This document shows, one piece after another, positions 7,267 to 16,583 of a stretch of DNA of 33,435 nt. Under the pieces are notes generated by a model, which made no database searches, was not told where the DNA came from, and saw only the letters and a program-made list of their open reading frames with translations. Location of the stretch: the NCBI GenBank assembly GCA_023388635.1, contig JAEWFW010000060.1, forward strand, positions 1-33,435, given 5' to 3'. This DNA comes from Bacillota bacterium (lineage in GTDB: Bacteria > Bacillota > Bacilli > Desulfuribacillales > Desulfuribacillaceae). Position 1 is the first letter of the stretch. Each line of letters opens with the position of its first letter. The position numbers and the translations under genes are program-made.

Positions 7267-7806
7267 ATGAAAAAGATAGATTTGCTTTTTCATCCGATTA
7301 GGACGAGGATTATCCAGCAACTGATTCTCAACCGTGGCATGACGACGAAGGAATTGCGAGAACAATTGTCGGATGTACCACAAGCGACATTATATCGACA
7401 TGTGAAGCTGCTATTTGAGGCAGAGATCATCTGCATTGCAGAAACCAATAAAGTAACGAGGAAGGGGGAGCATGTATATGAAGTTGCCCTAGAGAAGTTG
7501 CGTGCTTTGAAAAATGGTATTGGGGAAAATGTACCGGAGGATCAGGTTCAATATGTTGCGGTATTTTTATCTACATTATTGGAGCAAGCGACATTTTATC
7601 TGAATGAGACTCCCCCCGATCAATACCAGCAGGATGGTTTTAACTATTGGTATGTGTTGATGTATCTGAATGATCAGGAGTTCAAAGAGGTTATCAATTC
7701 TATCAATTCGGTAGTTGCGAAAGCCTTAGAGAAGAAAAAAACACCAGAACGGAAACTTCGCGGTTATGCGTATATGTTTATTCCGCGCAGTGGGAAAGAG
7801 TCGTAG
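7267..7806 (+). CDS. Winged-helix transcriptional regulator (ArsR-like)
   Basis: The N-terminal 85 residues form a winged helix: H-P-I-R-x-R-I-I-Q-x-L at 9-19, then a recognition helix in P-Q-A-T-L-Y-R-H-V (about 38-46), as in ArsR/HTH_20 regulators. The C-terminal 90 residues are mixed helix with no membrane segment and may form an effector or dimerisation domain. There is no cysteine pair of the ArsR metal type. AAGGGGA lies about 8 bases before the ATG. It has its own promoter and precedes the DUF3892 gene by 83 bases. Targets are unknown; it could act on the flanking operons, but no operator was recognised. Confidence 0.75.
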   Translation: MKKIDLLFHPIRTRIIQQLILNRGMTTKELREQLSDVPQATLYRHVKLLFEAEIICIAETNKVTRKGEHVYEVALEKLRALKNGIGENVPEDQVQYVAVFLSTLLEQATFYLNETPPDQYQQDGFNYWYVLMYLNDQEFKEVINSINSVVAKALEKKKTPERKLRGYAYMFIPRSGKES

Positions 7807-7889
7807 AATACTTTTTGGTTTTGTTGGCAGACTATTCCTTGAAAAGAGTCATCATGAAAATACGATTACAAATGATAGGAGTGTATAGT

Positions 7890-8207
7890 ATGCCGAATGA
7901 TCAAAGCCATATGTCAGACCAATCCCCTCAAATGTCCAGTTTGCCGATGATGGCGATGAAGGATATACCGCAGCCCCATGCGGATGCCGAGCAAATCACG
8001 GCATTGGTGAAAGAAGGGGGACGGATCGTCGGGTATCAATTGTCGAGCGGTCGTGTTCTGACCAAAGAAGAAGGTGTGCAATTGGCGAAACAAGGCGGAA
8101 TTAGGGGTGTTGGCATTGCAGTGAGGAGCGGGAATGAATATTTAAAATCGCTCCCTGACGAACATGAGGATAATAATTTGGGTAATCTACCATCCATTAC
8201 ACAATAA
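7890..8207 (+). CDS. DUF3892 domain protein
   Basis: A 105-residue soluble protein of unknown function. Its core, from I-T-A-L-V-K through G-Y-Q-L-S-S-G-R to L-P-D-E-H-E-D-N-N-L-G-N-L-P, matches the DUF3892 family as I know it. The N-terminal 30 residues are rich in Met, Ser and Gln and look disordered. The open frame begins at 7815, but the ATG at 7890, eight or so bases after TAGGAGTG (7876-7883), is the better start. It probably shares a transcript with the upstream regulator. The 149 bases that follow hold no clear terminator. Confidence 0.75.
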   Translation: MPNDQSHMSDQSPQMSSLPMMAMKDIPQPHADAEQITALVKEGGRIVGYQLSSGRVLTKEEGVQLAKQGGIRGVGIAVRSGNEYLKSLPDEHEDNNLGNLPSITQ

Positions 8208-8356
8208 GTAAGCCCAATAGGTTTTCACAAGCTAGGTCCAATTAGTCTACAGATTCGATGCATTACGATGATTGATGAAACATTCTCCTCAGAGCCTGCG
8301 TCTATAGTGGTGTAAAGAGAGAAACCATTATAAATGGGAGAGAGGAGAAAATTACA

Positions 8357-9310
8357 ATGAAATTATTTCGAAAGCTGGTAACGGGTTGCGCGTTGGCGGC
8401 AGTCTTGTCAGTTCCGGTAGGAGGTGCATTGGCGTTGGATGTAAATGTAGCGGCAGTGGAGCAGGAACGACCGATGGCAAATTACATATCTTTTACAGGG
8501 ATTGTCAAAGAGATCAATCCATACCTCGATCGTGACGGTAACCCGGTAGACGGTATGCTGTTCGTCTTGACAGAAGGAGCCGAAGGAGTTTTAGTGAACT
8601 TTCGGGTCACTCCAGATACTTATTTTGTAACAGACAAAGAGTTGCGTGTAGGTGCAAAGGTCACAGGATTTAACGATGCTAAGGCACCGCAAATATTGAT
8701 TTATCCGGCACAATATGAAGTCAAAGCATTGGCGGTCGATTTGCCCGAAGATGTGAATATTATGATGGATACGTTTGATGAGGATATGGTCAGTGCAGGT
8801 AACGACCTGAAATTAAATATCTCTGATCAAACGAAAATCACATTGCAAAACGGCGAAACATATACAGGTGACTTGGCTGGGAAAAATCTGATGGTATTGT
8901 ATACCGTTTCCACGAGAAGCATACCCGCCCAAACTTCACCACTGAGTGTGACTGTGGTAGAAAATATGGATATCTTGGTCAATCAGATGATCACATCATC
9001 CCCTGCAACGTATATCAAGGCAGACGGTACAATTATGGTTCCTGTGCGTGCGGTTGCCGAAGCGTTAGGGCATGAAGTTGGTTGGAGTTATGAGGATCGC
9101 CAAATTACCTTAAATGACGGAATTTCGTTTGTCTTAAACGAAGATTCCTATGTCAATTCGGATAAGTCAGTTATACAGTTAGGCGCAGCTCCAGAGCTGG
9201 TCGATGAAATTTGCTATGTTCCACTGAGCTTTTTTGAAAAAGTAGCAGGCGTGCAGCAAGCAGAGACATCGGAAGGAAAAGTTATTATCAATCAAGAAAA
9301 AGCGCAGTAA
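8357..9310 (+). CDS. Secreted stalk-domain (copper amine oxidase N-like) protein
   Basis: This 317-residue exported protein has a Sec signal peptide: positive N-region, hydrophobic core and small residues, with a likely cleavage after A-L-A near residue 27. Residues 40-205 form a beta-rich region of two similar halves; the first starts with F-T-G-I-V-K-E-I. The C-terminal 100 residues carry the stalk pattern (G-T-I-M-V-P-V-R-A-V-A-E-A-L-G) named after the copper amine oxidase N-terminal domain, without copper ligands. Such domains are frequent on cell-surface proteins of Clostridia, Negativicutes and Paenibacillus. AGAGGAG at 8341-8347 gives a clear start. No enzyme domain is seen; a cell-wall or binding role is likely. 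Confidence 0.8.
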   Translation: MKLFRKLVTGCALAAVLSVPVGGALALDVNVAAVEQERPMANYISFTGIVKEINPYLDRDGNPVDGMLFVLTEGAEGVLVNFRVTPDTYFVTDKELRVGAKVTGFNDAKAPQILIYPAQYEVKALAVDLPEDVNIMMDTFDEDMVSAGNDLKLNISDQTKITLQNGETYTGDLAGKNLMVLYTVSTRSIPAQTSPLSVTVVENMDILVNQMITSSPATYIKADGTIMVPVRAVAEALGHEVGWSYEDRQITLNDGISFVLNEDSYVNSDKSVIQLGAAPELVDEICYVPLSFFEKVAGVQQAETSEGKVIINQEKAQ

Positions 9311-9343
9311 TATGTGGATATAACATTGGTAATAGCATAATTG

Positions 9344-9376
9344 GGAGGCATCGCAATCGTAGCGATGTCTCCGTTT
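9344..9376 (+). terminator. Terminator after the stalk-domain gene
   Basis: An 11-bp stem (9344-9354 with 9362-9372, one G-U) with a 7-base loop is followed by GTTTTCGTCTT. Confidence 0.75.
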
Positions 9377-9452
9377 TCGTCTTATCCGACGTTTATTCTA
9401 TCCCTAGACGTTAAAAGAACGACACAACCGAGTATGAATTTTAGTGAAAGAC

Positions 9453-9461
9453 TGCTATAAT
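9453..9461 (+). promoter_or_regulatory. Extended -10 promoter for pncA-pncB
   Basis: TGCTATAAT is a consensus -10 box (9456-9461) with the TGn extension; the -35 region is poor, as is usual for extended -10 promoters. The leader is about 50 bases. Confidence 0.5.
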
Positions 9462-9516
9462 TTCATTAGAATGTGCTAGGTATGAAATGATCGATCACTA
9501 GAAAGGGTGGTATCTG

Positions 9517-10044
9517 ATGAAAAAGGCATTGGTTGTTGTTGATTTTCAGAAAGATTTCGTCGACGGAAGTTTAGGATTTAGCAAAGCAGCAGAATTAGAA
9601 CGGGCGATTGCGCAAAAAATTGAATTGTACAAGGCGAATAACGATACAGTGATTTTCACTTATGATACGCATGATGAGAACTATCTTGAGTTGCGGGAGG
9701 GGAGATATCTACCAGTTCCGCACTGCATTAAAGGCACGGAAGGTTGGGAGCTTTACGGCTCTGTTGCCGACATGAAAGATGAATCGACACCTTGTTTTGA
9801 GAAACCGACATTCGGTTCGGTGGAGCTGATGAATTATTTGGTGGACAATCAGTTTGAGCACATCGAATTTGTCGGTGTTGTGTCAAATATTTGTGTCATA
9901 TCGAACGCTGTTTTGGCTAAGGCGGCTTTGCCGGAGGCGAATATTGTCGTCGATGCGGCTTGCACGGCAAGCAATGATGATTCGTTGAATGAAAAGGCAT
10001 TGGACGTCATGCAAGGAATGCATATCGATGTGATTAACAGATAG
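9517..10044 (+). CDS. pncA: Nicotinamidase (isochorismatase family)
   Basis: A 175-residue cysteine hydrolase. The catalytic triad is D9 (V-V-D-F-Q-K-D-F), K96 (F-E-K-P-T-F-G-S) and C126 (V-S-N-I-C-V-I-S-N). Metal ligands typical of nicotinamidases are present: D50 and H52 in T-Y-D-T-H-D and H69 in L-P-V-P-H-C-I. It should convert nicotinamide to nicotinate plus ammonia. AAAGGGTGG precedes the ATG. It is followed after 28 bases by nicotinate phosphoribosyltransferase, which uses its product, and this makes nicotinamidase the best assignment over other isochorismatase-like hydrolases. Confidence 0.88.
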   Translation: MKKALVVVDFQKDFVDGSLGFSKAAELERAIAQKIELYKANNDTVIFTYDTHDENYLELREGRYLPVPHCIKGTEGWELYGSVADMKDESTPCFEKPTFGSVELMNYLVDNQFEHIEFVGVVSNICVISNAVLAKAALPEANIVVDAACTASNDDSLNEKALDVMQGMHIDVINR

Positions 10045-10072
10045 ATGAAAATATACCAAAAGGGATGACGAA

Positions 10073-11512
10073 ATGGACAAGCGACGATATGCACTGGTAT
10101 GCGATTTTTATGAGATGACTATGGGAAATGGTTACTTGTTGACCGGCTTTTCAGAGAAAATTACGTATTTTGATGTGTTCTTCCGCAAGGTGCCGGACGG
10201 CGGCGGGTTTGCGATTGCCGCAGGGCTTGAGCAAGTCGTAGATTATATCGAGCATTTGCGATTTGACCAGGAAGAAATCGAATTTTTGCGTGCTCAGGAA
10301 ATTTTCTCGGAAGAGTTTCTGCAATATTTAACTGAATTTCGCTTTACCGGTGACATCTATGCTGTTCCCGAAGGAACACCTGTCTTTCCCAATCAACCAA
10401 TTATGGTTATCAGGGCGCGGGCGATTGAAGCACAGTTAATTGAGACATTCGTGTTATTGACGATCAATTATCAATCGCTGATTGCGACGAAGACGAATCG
10501 CATTGTACGCGCGGCGAAGGGCAGACCTGTGATTGAATTCGGCTCACGCAGGGCGCATGGAGCAGATACAGCGGTGCTTGGTGCGCGCGCGGCATATATT
10601 GCGGGGTGCAGTGGAACTGCGTGTGTTATGGCGGGGAAACAGTATCATGTGCCTGTCAGTGGTACGATGGCGCATTCGTGGGTGCAGATGTTTGACAGTG
10701 AGTGTGAGGCATTTGTCACCTATTGCCGCTTGTATCCTAAGAACGTCACGTTGCTCGTCGACACATATGATGTTTTGAAAAGTGGTGTTCCCAATGCCAT
10801 TCGAGCTTTTAAAGAAGTGTTGGAACCTTTGGGAATCAAGCAATGTGCCATACGGCTGGATTCGGGGGATATGACCTATTTGTCAAAGAAAGCCCGGGCA
10901 ATGCTTGATGATGCAGGATGGCATGAATGCAAAATCATCGCATCGAATTCTCTAGACGAGTACATTATTGATGATTTAATTTCCCAAGGAGCTCGTATTG
11001 ATGCGTTTGGCGTCGGTGAGCGGCTGATCACGGCAAAAAGTGACCCCGTGTTTGGCGGAGTCTACAAATTGGCTGCCATAGAAGATGAGCATGGGACTAT
11101 CATACCGAAAATCAAAATTAGTGAGAATACGGCAAAAATCACTACGCCGCATTTCAAGAAGCTGTATCGTTTATTTGAAAACGACACAGGCAAAGCGATC
11201 GCTGATTTACTATGTACCTATGACGAAATTGTCGATGATACGAAAGCGTTAGAGCTGTTCGATCCTGATTACACATGGAAACGCAAAAAGATTAAAAATT
11301 TCACAGCGCGGGAGCTCCACGTACCGATATTTTTGCAAGGCAAAAAAGTGTACAAGCAACCGAGCATTGAGGAAATCAGGGCGTATTGCCAAACGGAAGT
11401 TGATCATTTGTGGGAAGAGGTCAAGCGTTTCGAGAACCCGCACCGCTATTATGTAGATTTGTCGCAGAAACTATGGGATATCAAACAGCAAATGCTGAAA
11501 CTGAAATTGTGA
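10073..11512 (+). CDS. pncB: Nicotinate phosphoribosyltransferase
   Basis: A 479-residue cytosolic enzyme that makes nicotinate mononucleotide from nicotinate and PRPP with ATP use, the second step of NAD salvage here. The N-terminal D-F-Y-E-M-T-M-G-N-G-Y is diagnostic. H201 in S-G-T-M-A-H-S-W is the histidine phosphorylated in this family. The F-G-S-R-R-A-H-G and R-L-D-S-G-D motifs are conserved, and the C-terminal region is full length. AAAAGGGA precedes the ATG. It is co-transcribed with the nicotinamidase gene and followed by a terminator. Confidence 0.95.
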   Translation: MDKRRYALVCDFYEMTMGNGYLLTGFSEKITYFDVFFRKVPDGGGFAIAAGLEQVVDYIEHLRFDQEEIEFLRAQEIFSEEFLQYLTEFRFTGDIYAVPEGTPVFPNQPIMVIRARAIEAQLIETFVLLTINYQSLIATKTNRIVRAAKGRPVIEFGSRRAHGADTAVLGARAAYIAGCSGTACVMAGKQYHVPVSGTMAHSWVQMFDSECEAFVTYCRLYPKNVTLLVDTYDVLKSGVPNAIRAFKEVLEPLGIKQCAIRLDSGDMTYLSKKARAMLDDAGWHECKIIASNSLDEYIIDDLISQGARIDAFGVGERLITAKSDPVFGGVYKLAAIEDEHGTIIPKIKISENTAKITTPHFKKLYRLFENDTGKAIADLLCTYDEIVDDTKALELFDPDYTWKRKKIKNFTARELHVPIFLQGKKVYKQPSIEEIRAYCQTEVDHLWEEVKRFENPHRYYVDLSQKLWDIKQQMLKLKL

Positions 11513-11536
11513 ATCAAAGATTGAATATCAAATAGT

Positions 11537-11569
11537 GCTGAAACTGCGTTATCGTTTCAGCCTATTTTT
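11537..11569 (+). terminator. Terminator of pncA-pncB
   Basis: A perfect GCTGAAAC / GTTTCAGC stem (11537-11544, 11554-11561) with a 9-base loop and a TTTTT run at 11565-11569, 25 bases after the pncB stop. Confidence 0.8.
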
Positions 11570-11600
11570 CTTTACGTTCATACTTTACCTCATTAACACG

Positions 11601-11629
11601 TTGTAATTTACTAGTAATAAAGCTATAAT
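11601..11629 (+). promoter_or_regulatory. Promoter of the symporter-asparaginase operon
   Basis: TTGTAA (11601-11606) and a perfect TATAAT (11624-11629) are spaced by 17 bases. The leader to the symporter ATG is about 125 bases; I see no known riboswitch in it. Confidence 0.65.
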
Positions 11630-11762
11630 AACAACAACTATATATCCGTAGTCAGAATAGCTGTGGTCAAGTGTACATACATACGATGCCAAAATATTCT
11701 GATAATGTGGTTATAGAAAGGCAAGTGAGTACAATTATATATTAAATTTGAGGAGGATGTGA

Positions 11763-13331
11763 ATGGACGGGGACAAATTACAGATTTCTATTGCGATGTT
11801 TTCGTACATGGCTCTCGTCGTTGGAATTGGTTTGTATTATGCCAAGCGTGCTAATGAGAGCAGTGAAAATTACTTTTTAGGAGGAAGATCCCTCGGACCT
11901 TGGGTGACGGCTATGAGTGCTGAGGCATCGGATATGAGCGGTTGGTTGCTGATGGGGTTGCCCGGTGTTGCGTATTGGCTGGGGCTAAGCGATGCAATTT
12001 GGACGGCAATCGGTCTTGCCATTGGTACATATGTAAACTGGCTAGTTGTAGCCAAACGTCTCCGTAATTACTCCGTTGTAGCGGGTGATGCGATTACAAT
12101 CCCCGATTTTTTCAGCAATCGTTTCAAGGAAAAGAAAAAAGTGATTATGACGATTGCAGCACTATTTATTCTCATATTCTTCACGGTGTATGCTGCCAGC
12201 TGCTTCGTTACGGTAGGTAAACTGTTCAATTCATTATTTGGTTTCAAATATCAGTACATGATGATCTTAGGGGCATTATTTGTAGTTATTTATACGATTG
12301 TTGGTGGTTTTTTGGCGGAAAGCGCTTCTGACTTCATGCAGGGTATTGTGATGATCGGTGCATTGCTTGCAGTATTTTTCGTCGGTATTACGGCTGCCGG
12401 AGGTATTATGGCTGTCGTCGACAATGCCAAATCGATACCGGGATTTTTCGATTTCTTCGGTATTGCTCAACCAGTTACCGATCAGGGGGGGGCTCAGCAG
12501 CTAAGTGCAGCCGGAGAGCCGCTATTTGGTGAGGCAGGCAAGTACGGATTGCTGACGATTATTTCTACACTTTCTTGGGGGCTGGGTTATTTCGGTGTTC
12601 CGCAAGTGTTGTTGCGCTTTATGGCGATCCGGAATTCCGAAGAGCTTCCGAAGTCGAGAAGAATTGCAATTATCTGGTGTGTTATTTCGTTGTTTGCGGC
12701 GGTGTCAATCGGTATCATCGGTAGATCGCTGTATCCAACGGCGCTTTTGACTCAGAGTGCAGCAGAAAGTATTTTTATTACCATATCAACGACGCTGTTG
12801 CCACCGATGCTTGCGGGAATCGTCATGGCTGGGATTTTGGCGGCGACAATCAGTTCGTCCGATTCTTATTTATTGATCGCGGCTTCTGCATTTTCAAAAA
12901 ATATTTATCAGGGTATTTTGAAGAAGCAAGCATCTGACAAAGAAGTCATGTTTGTGTCGCGAGTAATTTTGTTGCTGATATCTCTGATAGCGATTATCAT
13001 AGCTCTGAATGAGAATAGTGTTATTTTCTCCATCGTTTCCTTCGCTTGGGCAGGATTTGGTGCGACCTTCGGTCCGATTATGCTGTTTTCATTGTTCTGG
13101 AAACGCACTACGCGTTCGGGTGCGATTGCCGGTATGTTGTCGGGGGCGGGAATGGTCTTCCTATGGAAATTGGTATTAAAACCACTGGGAGGCGCATTTG
13201 CGATTTATGAATTATTCCCGGCATTTGTCATATCTTGTCTGGCAATCGTCGTCGTTTCCCTGTTATCGTCGGAACCGTCTGACGATATATTACAAGAATT
13301 CGAACTGGCGAAGTCAGGTGTACAGTTATAA
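11763..13331 (+). CDS. putP: Sodium:proline-type symporter (SSS family)
   Basis: A 522-residue membrane protein of the sodium:solute symporter family with about 13 hydrophobic helices. The N-terminal Y-F-L-G-G-R-S-L-G-P-W and S-A-E-A-S-D-M-S-G-W-L-L-M-G-L-P-G segments are characteristic of PutP, and G-I-L-A-A-T-I-S-S-S-D-S-Y-L carries the serine-rich Na+ site. Length fits PutP (about 490-520). GAGGAGG lies directly before the ATG. It is followed after 69 bases by asparaginase with no terminator between, suggesting import and breakdown of amino acids together. PutP is the closest subfamily, but another amino-acid substrate is possible. Confidence 0.88.
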   Translation: MDGDKLQISIAMFSYMALVVGIGLYYAKRANESSENYFLGGRSLGPWVTAMSAEASDMSGWLLMGLPGVAYWLGLSDAIWTAIGLAIGTYVNWLVVAKRLRNYSVVAGDAITIPDFFSNRFKEKKKVIMTIAALFILIFFTVYAASCFVTVGKLFNSLFGFKYQYMMILGALFVVIYTIVGGFLAESASDFMQGIVMIGALLAVFFVGITAAGGIMAVVDNAKSIPGFFDFFGIAQPVTDQGGAQQLSAAGEPLFGEAGKYGLLTIISTLSWGLGYFGVPQVLLRFMAIRNSEELPKSRRIAIIWCVISLFAAVSIGIIGRSLYPTALLTQSAAESIFITISTTLLPPMLAGIVMAGILAATISSSDSYLLIAASAFSKNIYQGILKKQASDKEVMFVSRVILLLISLIAIIIALNENSVIFSIVSFAWAGFGATFGPIMLFSLFWKRTTRSGAIAGMLSGAGMVFLWKLVLKPLGGAFAIYELFPAFVISCLAIVVVSLLSSEPSDDILQEFELAKSGVQL

Positions 13332-13400
13332 GTAAAGGATAAAGAGATAAGTAAGATACAAATAAGAGGCAAGTAAGGGATTAGTGAGGAGTATCGGTAT

Positions 13401-14393
13401 ATGAAGAAGCTGTTAGTAATAGCGACCGGCGGCACGATTGCATCGCGGGTATCGGTCAACGGTTTGGCACCAGGCATTCCGCTCGAGCAGTTAATGGGTT
13501 ATGTACCAGAAATCAGTCGAGGTTGTCATATTGATTCCGTGCAGTTGATGAATTTAGACAGCACGAATATGCAGCCAGAACATTGGATACAGATGGCTTC
13601 GGCAATCCGTGATGCCTATGATCAATATGATGGATTCGTGATTCTTCACGGTACGGACACATTAGCGTATACGGCTGCGGCATTGTCCTATTTGATACAG
13701 AATAGCAGCAAACCGATTGTTCTGACAGGTTCGCAAAAACCGATTGATCAGGATATCTCCGATGCCAAAAGCAATGTTACCCAGAGTATCTTGTATGCCA
13801 CAGATAGTTTGTCGAGGGATGTCAATATTGTCTTTAACGGTGAAGTGATTGTCGGTACGCGTGGAAGAAAAGTGCGCACGAAAAGTTTCAATGCGTTTTC
13901 CAGCATTGATTTTCCCCATAAAGCCGTCATCCGCGATCATAAAATTATTCACTATATCCGTGACGATCAAGGGGAACAGCCGGTTCAATTTTATGACCAA
14001 CTGAATTCCAAAGTTTTCGTGTTAAAGCTGATTCCCGGAGTTACGGCAGACATTTTCACGTATTTGCGCCACAATTATGACGCAATCGTCGTTGAAGGAT
14101 TTGGCATTGGTGGGATCCCGTTTATTGAAGAGCTGGGATTTGTCGAGCAGATTCATGATTTACTTGATCATGGGAAGGTCGTCGTCATTACGACCCAGGT
14201 GCCGATGGAGGGCAGTGATTTCGAGGTCTATGAAGCGGGGAGAATTTTCAAGCAAGATGAAAGGATTATCGAAGCGTACAATATGACTTTAGAGTCGATT
14301 GTCACGAAGTTGATGTGGATTTTAGGTCAGACACACGATGAACAGGAAATTCGCAAGAAATTCTATCAAGTAATTAATTACGATAGTATCTAA
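13401..14393 (+). CDS. ansA: L-asparaginase, type I (cytosolic)
   Basis: A 330-residue enzyme that hydrolyses asparagine to aspartate and ammonia. Both active-site threonine motifs are present: I-A-T-G-G-T-I-A (residues 6-13) and V-I-L-H-G-T-D-T-L-A-Y (about 80-90). There is no signal peptide, consistent with the cytosolic AnsA type. GAGGAG at 13386-13391 lies nine bases before the ATG. Its pairing with an amino-acid symporter suggests a catabolic unit. A hairpin follows 37 bases after the stop. Confidence 0.9.
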   Translation: MKKLLVIATGGTIASRVSVNGLAPGIPLEQLMGYVPEISRGCHIDSVQLMNLDSTNMQPEHWIQMASAIRDAYDQYDGFVILHGTDTLAYTAAALSYLIQNSSKPIVLTGSQKPIDQDISDAKSNVTQSILYATDSLSRDVNIVFNGEVIVGTRGRKVRTKSFNAFSSIDFPHKAVIRDHKIIHYIRDDQGEQPVQFYDQLNSKVFVLKLIPGVTADIFTYLRHNYDAIVVEGFGIGGIPFIEELGFVEQIHDLLDHGKVVVITTQVPMEGSDFEVYEAGRIFKQDERIIEAYNMTLESIVTKLMWILGQTHDEQEIRKKFYQVINYDSI

Positions 14394-14429
14394 GCTGATA
14401 ATATCGTAAGCTCCTTATTTTTAAAACGT

Positions 14430-14472
14430 CAAACAGCTGCTTTGAGTATTCGTATTCTAAAGCAGCTGTTTG
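14430..14472 (+). terminator. Hairpin terminator after asparaginase
   Basis: A perfect 14-bp inverted repeat (14430-14443 and 14459-14472) around a 15-base loop. The T run is short (TTTGTATT), so termination may be partial. Confidence 0.6.
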
Positions 14473-14603
14473 TATTAAAAATACATTTTCGAAAATATAA
14501 GCAGGAAAAACAAGGAATTTGTAGAAATTTGTTTCGTTGTACAAATATCATGTAAACAAACACTTGGGTATTGGTTCGAAATGACATCAAGGGAGCATTG
14601 GTT

Positions 14604-16475
14604 ATGATAGACAAGAGTATTTCAAGGAAGCACTTTATTCCTTTTAAATATAAATTGGGGCTGCTGCTATTTATTGTAGGGGGCATTGTTGTTGGAATTC
14701 TGGGGTTTAGTGAATTCTTTTATATGAAAAATATATTGCAAGAGAATTTTCGAGAAAATATGGATTTAGTCACTGACCGTATTATCAGCAGTGTGAGTGA
14801 TGCCGATCATATGCTATTGACTGTTGAAAAGCAGCTGGAGCAAGAAGCGGAAAAGATTTTGACAGATGTGAAACGGCGTTACGAAGAGACAGGGGATATT
14901 AATTTTGATCTTTCGGAATTTTTATCGGATACACCGCATATTGATTTGTACATTATTGATCGTAGAAATCAGATAGTGAAGACAACGGATGAAAAAGAGC
15001 TGGGGATGGATTTTAACCAGTATCCCGATTTTGCGGTCAATTTGAATGGAATGCGTTTACAGCAGGGATTTTTTTCTCATAGGGTTAGTCAATCCATTGT
15101 CGAGAGCAAGATGAAAAAATTTTGTTATTTGATTTCTGATGATAGACAATACATTTTTGAAACGGGAAGCCTATTGGAGAGAGATAATAATTTGCTGGTC
15201 ATCGGTACGGGTTTTGACAATTTTGAACAGAGGATCATGGAAGATAATAGCCGTTTGCTAGAGAAGATAGTCATGTATGATTATACGGGAGTTTCTTATA
15301 AGAAAGATCAGTCAGGGAATCCATATACGGTGGACAGTGAAGCACTGCCCTTTTATCTGGAAGCGGAACAGAAGATGAAGACAGTGGAACGTGTAGTAGA
15401 CCAAGGTGACAGAAGTTTATACTACCAGTATGTTCCTTACCATATTGCCGCTTTTCAAGGTGTCAACGATGTCAATGTGATTGAAATTATATACCATGAC
15501 ACGCTCTTGCGTGAAAATTTAAAGAACAGTTTGCAATTTGTCATCATAGTCGCTGTCATCGGGGCTGTTTTTGTAGGTCTTGTCGCTATGTTTTTTGCCG
15601 ATAGAATTTCCGGTCCGATTAGGTATTTGACAAGTGCAACTTCGCAGATTGCGTTAGGGAATTTTGATATTAAAATCCAGATCGATAGTAACGATGAATT
15701 GCAGCTGTTAGGCGAGCAATTTCAAAAGATGGCTGATAGTATCAATGAATTGTTACAGGGAAGGACTGATCTTGCTCGCGAGTTAGCGGAAAAGAACCGG
15801 GAAATTATGCAGCAGAAAGAAGAGATTACCGCTCTTTTCGAAGAGACCTATGCGATCAATGAGGAACTGGAATCGGCGTTGGAGGAGAACCGGCAAAATT
15901 ACTTTGCGACGGTTTGGACTTTAGCGAATTCTATAGAGGTAAAAGATGCGTATACAGGTGGACATTGTGAGCGGGTAATGGAATATTCGATGGAGATTGC
16001 CAAGGAATTGGGCATTTATCCACATGATATTAATCATTTGAAATTCGGCAGTATTCTACATGATGTCGGAAAAATCGGTATACCGGAGACAGTGCTCAAT
16101 AAGGAAGGCAAGTTTACTGAGCAAGAGTACGAGCTAATGAAGATGCATCCTCAGTTTGGTGCGAAAATTATCGAGAATATCCCCTTTCTTGAACGCAGCC
16201 GAAACATTATCTTGCAACATCATGAGCGCGTCGATGGTAAGGGCTATCCCCAAGGATTAAAAGGTGAGGAAATCGATATTCTAGCGAGGATTGTCTGCGT
16301 TGCTGATGCCTATGACGCGATGACAAGTGAGCGTCCATATCGGAAACAATGTTTGACACAGGAGCAGGTCATTGAGGAACTGATAGTTAACCGGGGGGCG
16401 CAATTTGATGAGCAGGTGGTTGACGTATTTGTCAGATGCTTACTTCGAAAAACTGATTATAATAAGTTGACATAA
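14604..16475 (+). CDS. Membrane sensor HD-GYP c-di-GMP phosphodiesterase
   Basis: A 623-residue inner-membrane signalling protein. Order: short cytosolic N-terminus, TM1 (about 17-39), extracytoplasmic Cache-like sensor region (about 40-310), TM2 (about 311-332), HAMP, a coiled coil rich in Glu/Gln, then an HD-GYP domain (about 420-620). The HD pair is H486-D487 in H-D-V-G-K-I-G-I-P. The signatures H-H-E-R-V-D-G-K-G-Y-P-Q-G-L and V-A-D-A-Y-D-A-M-T-S-x-R-P-Y-R are intact, so the domain should hydrolyse cyclic di-GMP. The frame opens at 14571, but the ATG at 14604 follows AAGGGAGC at 14589-14596 at good spacing. The ligand of the sensor region is unknown. It is not clearly in an operon with its neighbours. 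Confidence 0.9.
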   Translation: MIDKSISRKHFIPFKYKLGLLLFIVGGIVVGILGFSEFFYMKNILQENFRENMDLVTDRIISSVSDADHMLLTVEKQLEQEAEKILTDVKRRYEETGDINFDLSEFLSDTPHIDLYIIDRRNQIVKTTDEKELGMDFNQYPDFAVNLNGMRLQQGFFSHRVSQSIVESKMKKFCYLISDDRQYIFETGSLLERDNNLLVIGTGFDNFEQRIMEDNSRLLEKIVMYDYTGVSYKKDQSGNPYTVDSEALPFYLEAEQKMKTVERVVDQGDRSLYYQYVPYHIAAFQGVNDVNVIEIIYHDTLLRENLKNSLQFVIIVAVIGAVFVGLVAMFFADRISGPIRYLTSATSQIALGNFDIKIQIDSNDELQLLGEQFQKMADSINELLQGRTDLARELAEKNREIMQQKEEITALFEETYAINEELESALEENRQNYFATVWTLANSIEVKDAYTGGHCERVMEYSMEIAKELGIYPHDINHLKFGSILHDVGKIGIPETVLNKEGKFTEQEYELMKMHPQFGAKIIENIPFLERSRNIILQHHERVDGKGYPQGLKGEEIDILARIVCVADAYDAMTSERPYRKQCLTQEQVIEELIVNRGAQFDEQVVDVFVRCLLRKTDYNKLT

Positions 16476-16583
16476 GGCATACTTTCATGTTTATAGTTAA
16501 TATTGTGGCTGTAGTTTGAATTGGTTCATCGTAATTTGAACTGCCCAAAAATAAAGTATGTTGTTTCCATTGGAGGGATAAGG

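Noticed and set aside
11630..11762. Riboswitch or T-box in the 125-base leader of the symporter gene
   Set aside because: No conserved T-box, glycine or other known aptamer block was found; it is only AT-rich leader.
16478..16561. CATACTTT / AAAGTATG inverted repeat before the Fe-S aldo/keto reductase
   Set aside because: Eight-base arms 68 bases apart in an AT-rich gap are expected by chance.
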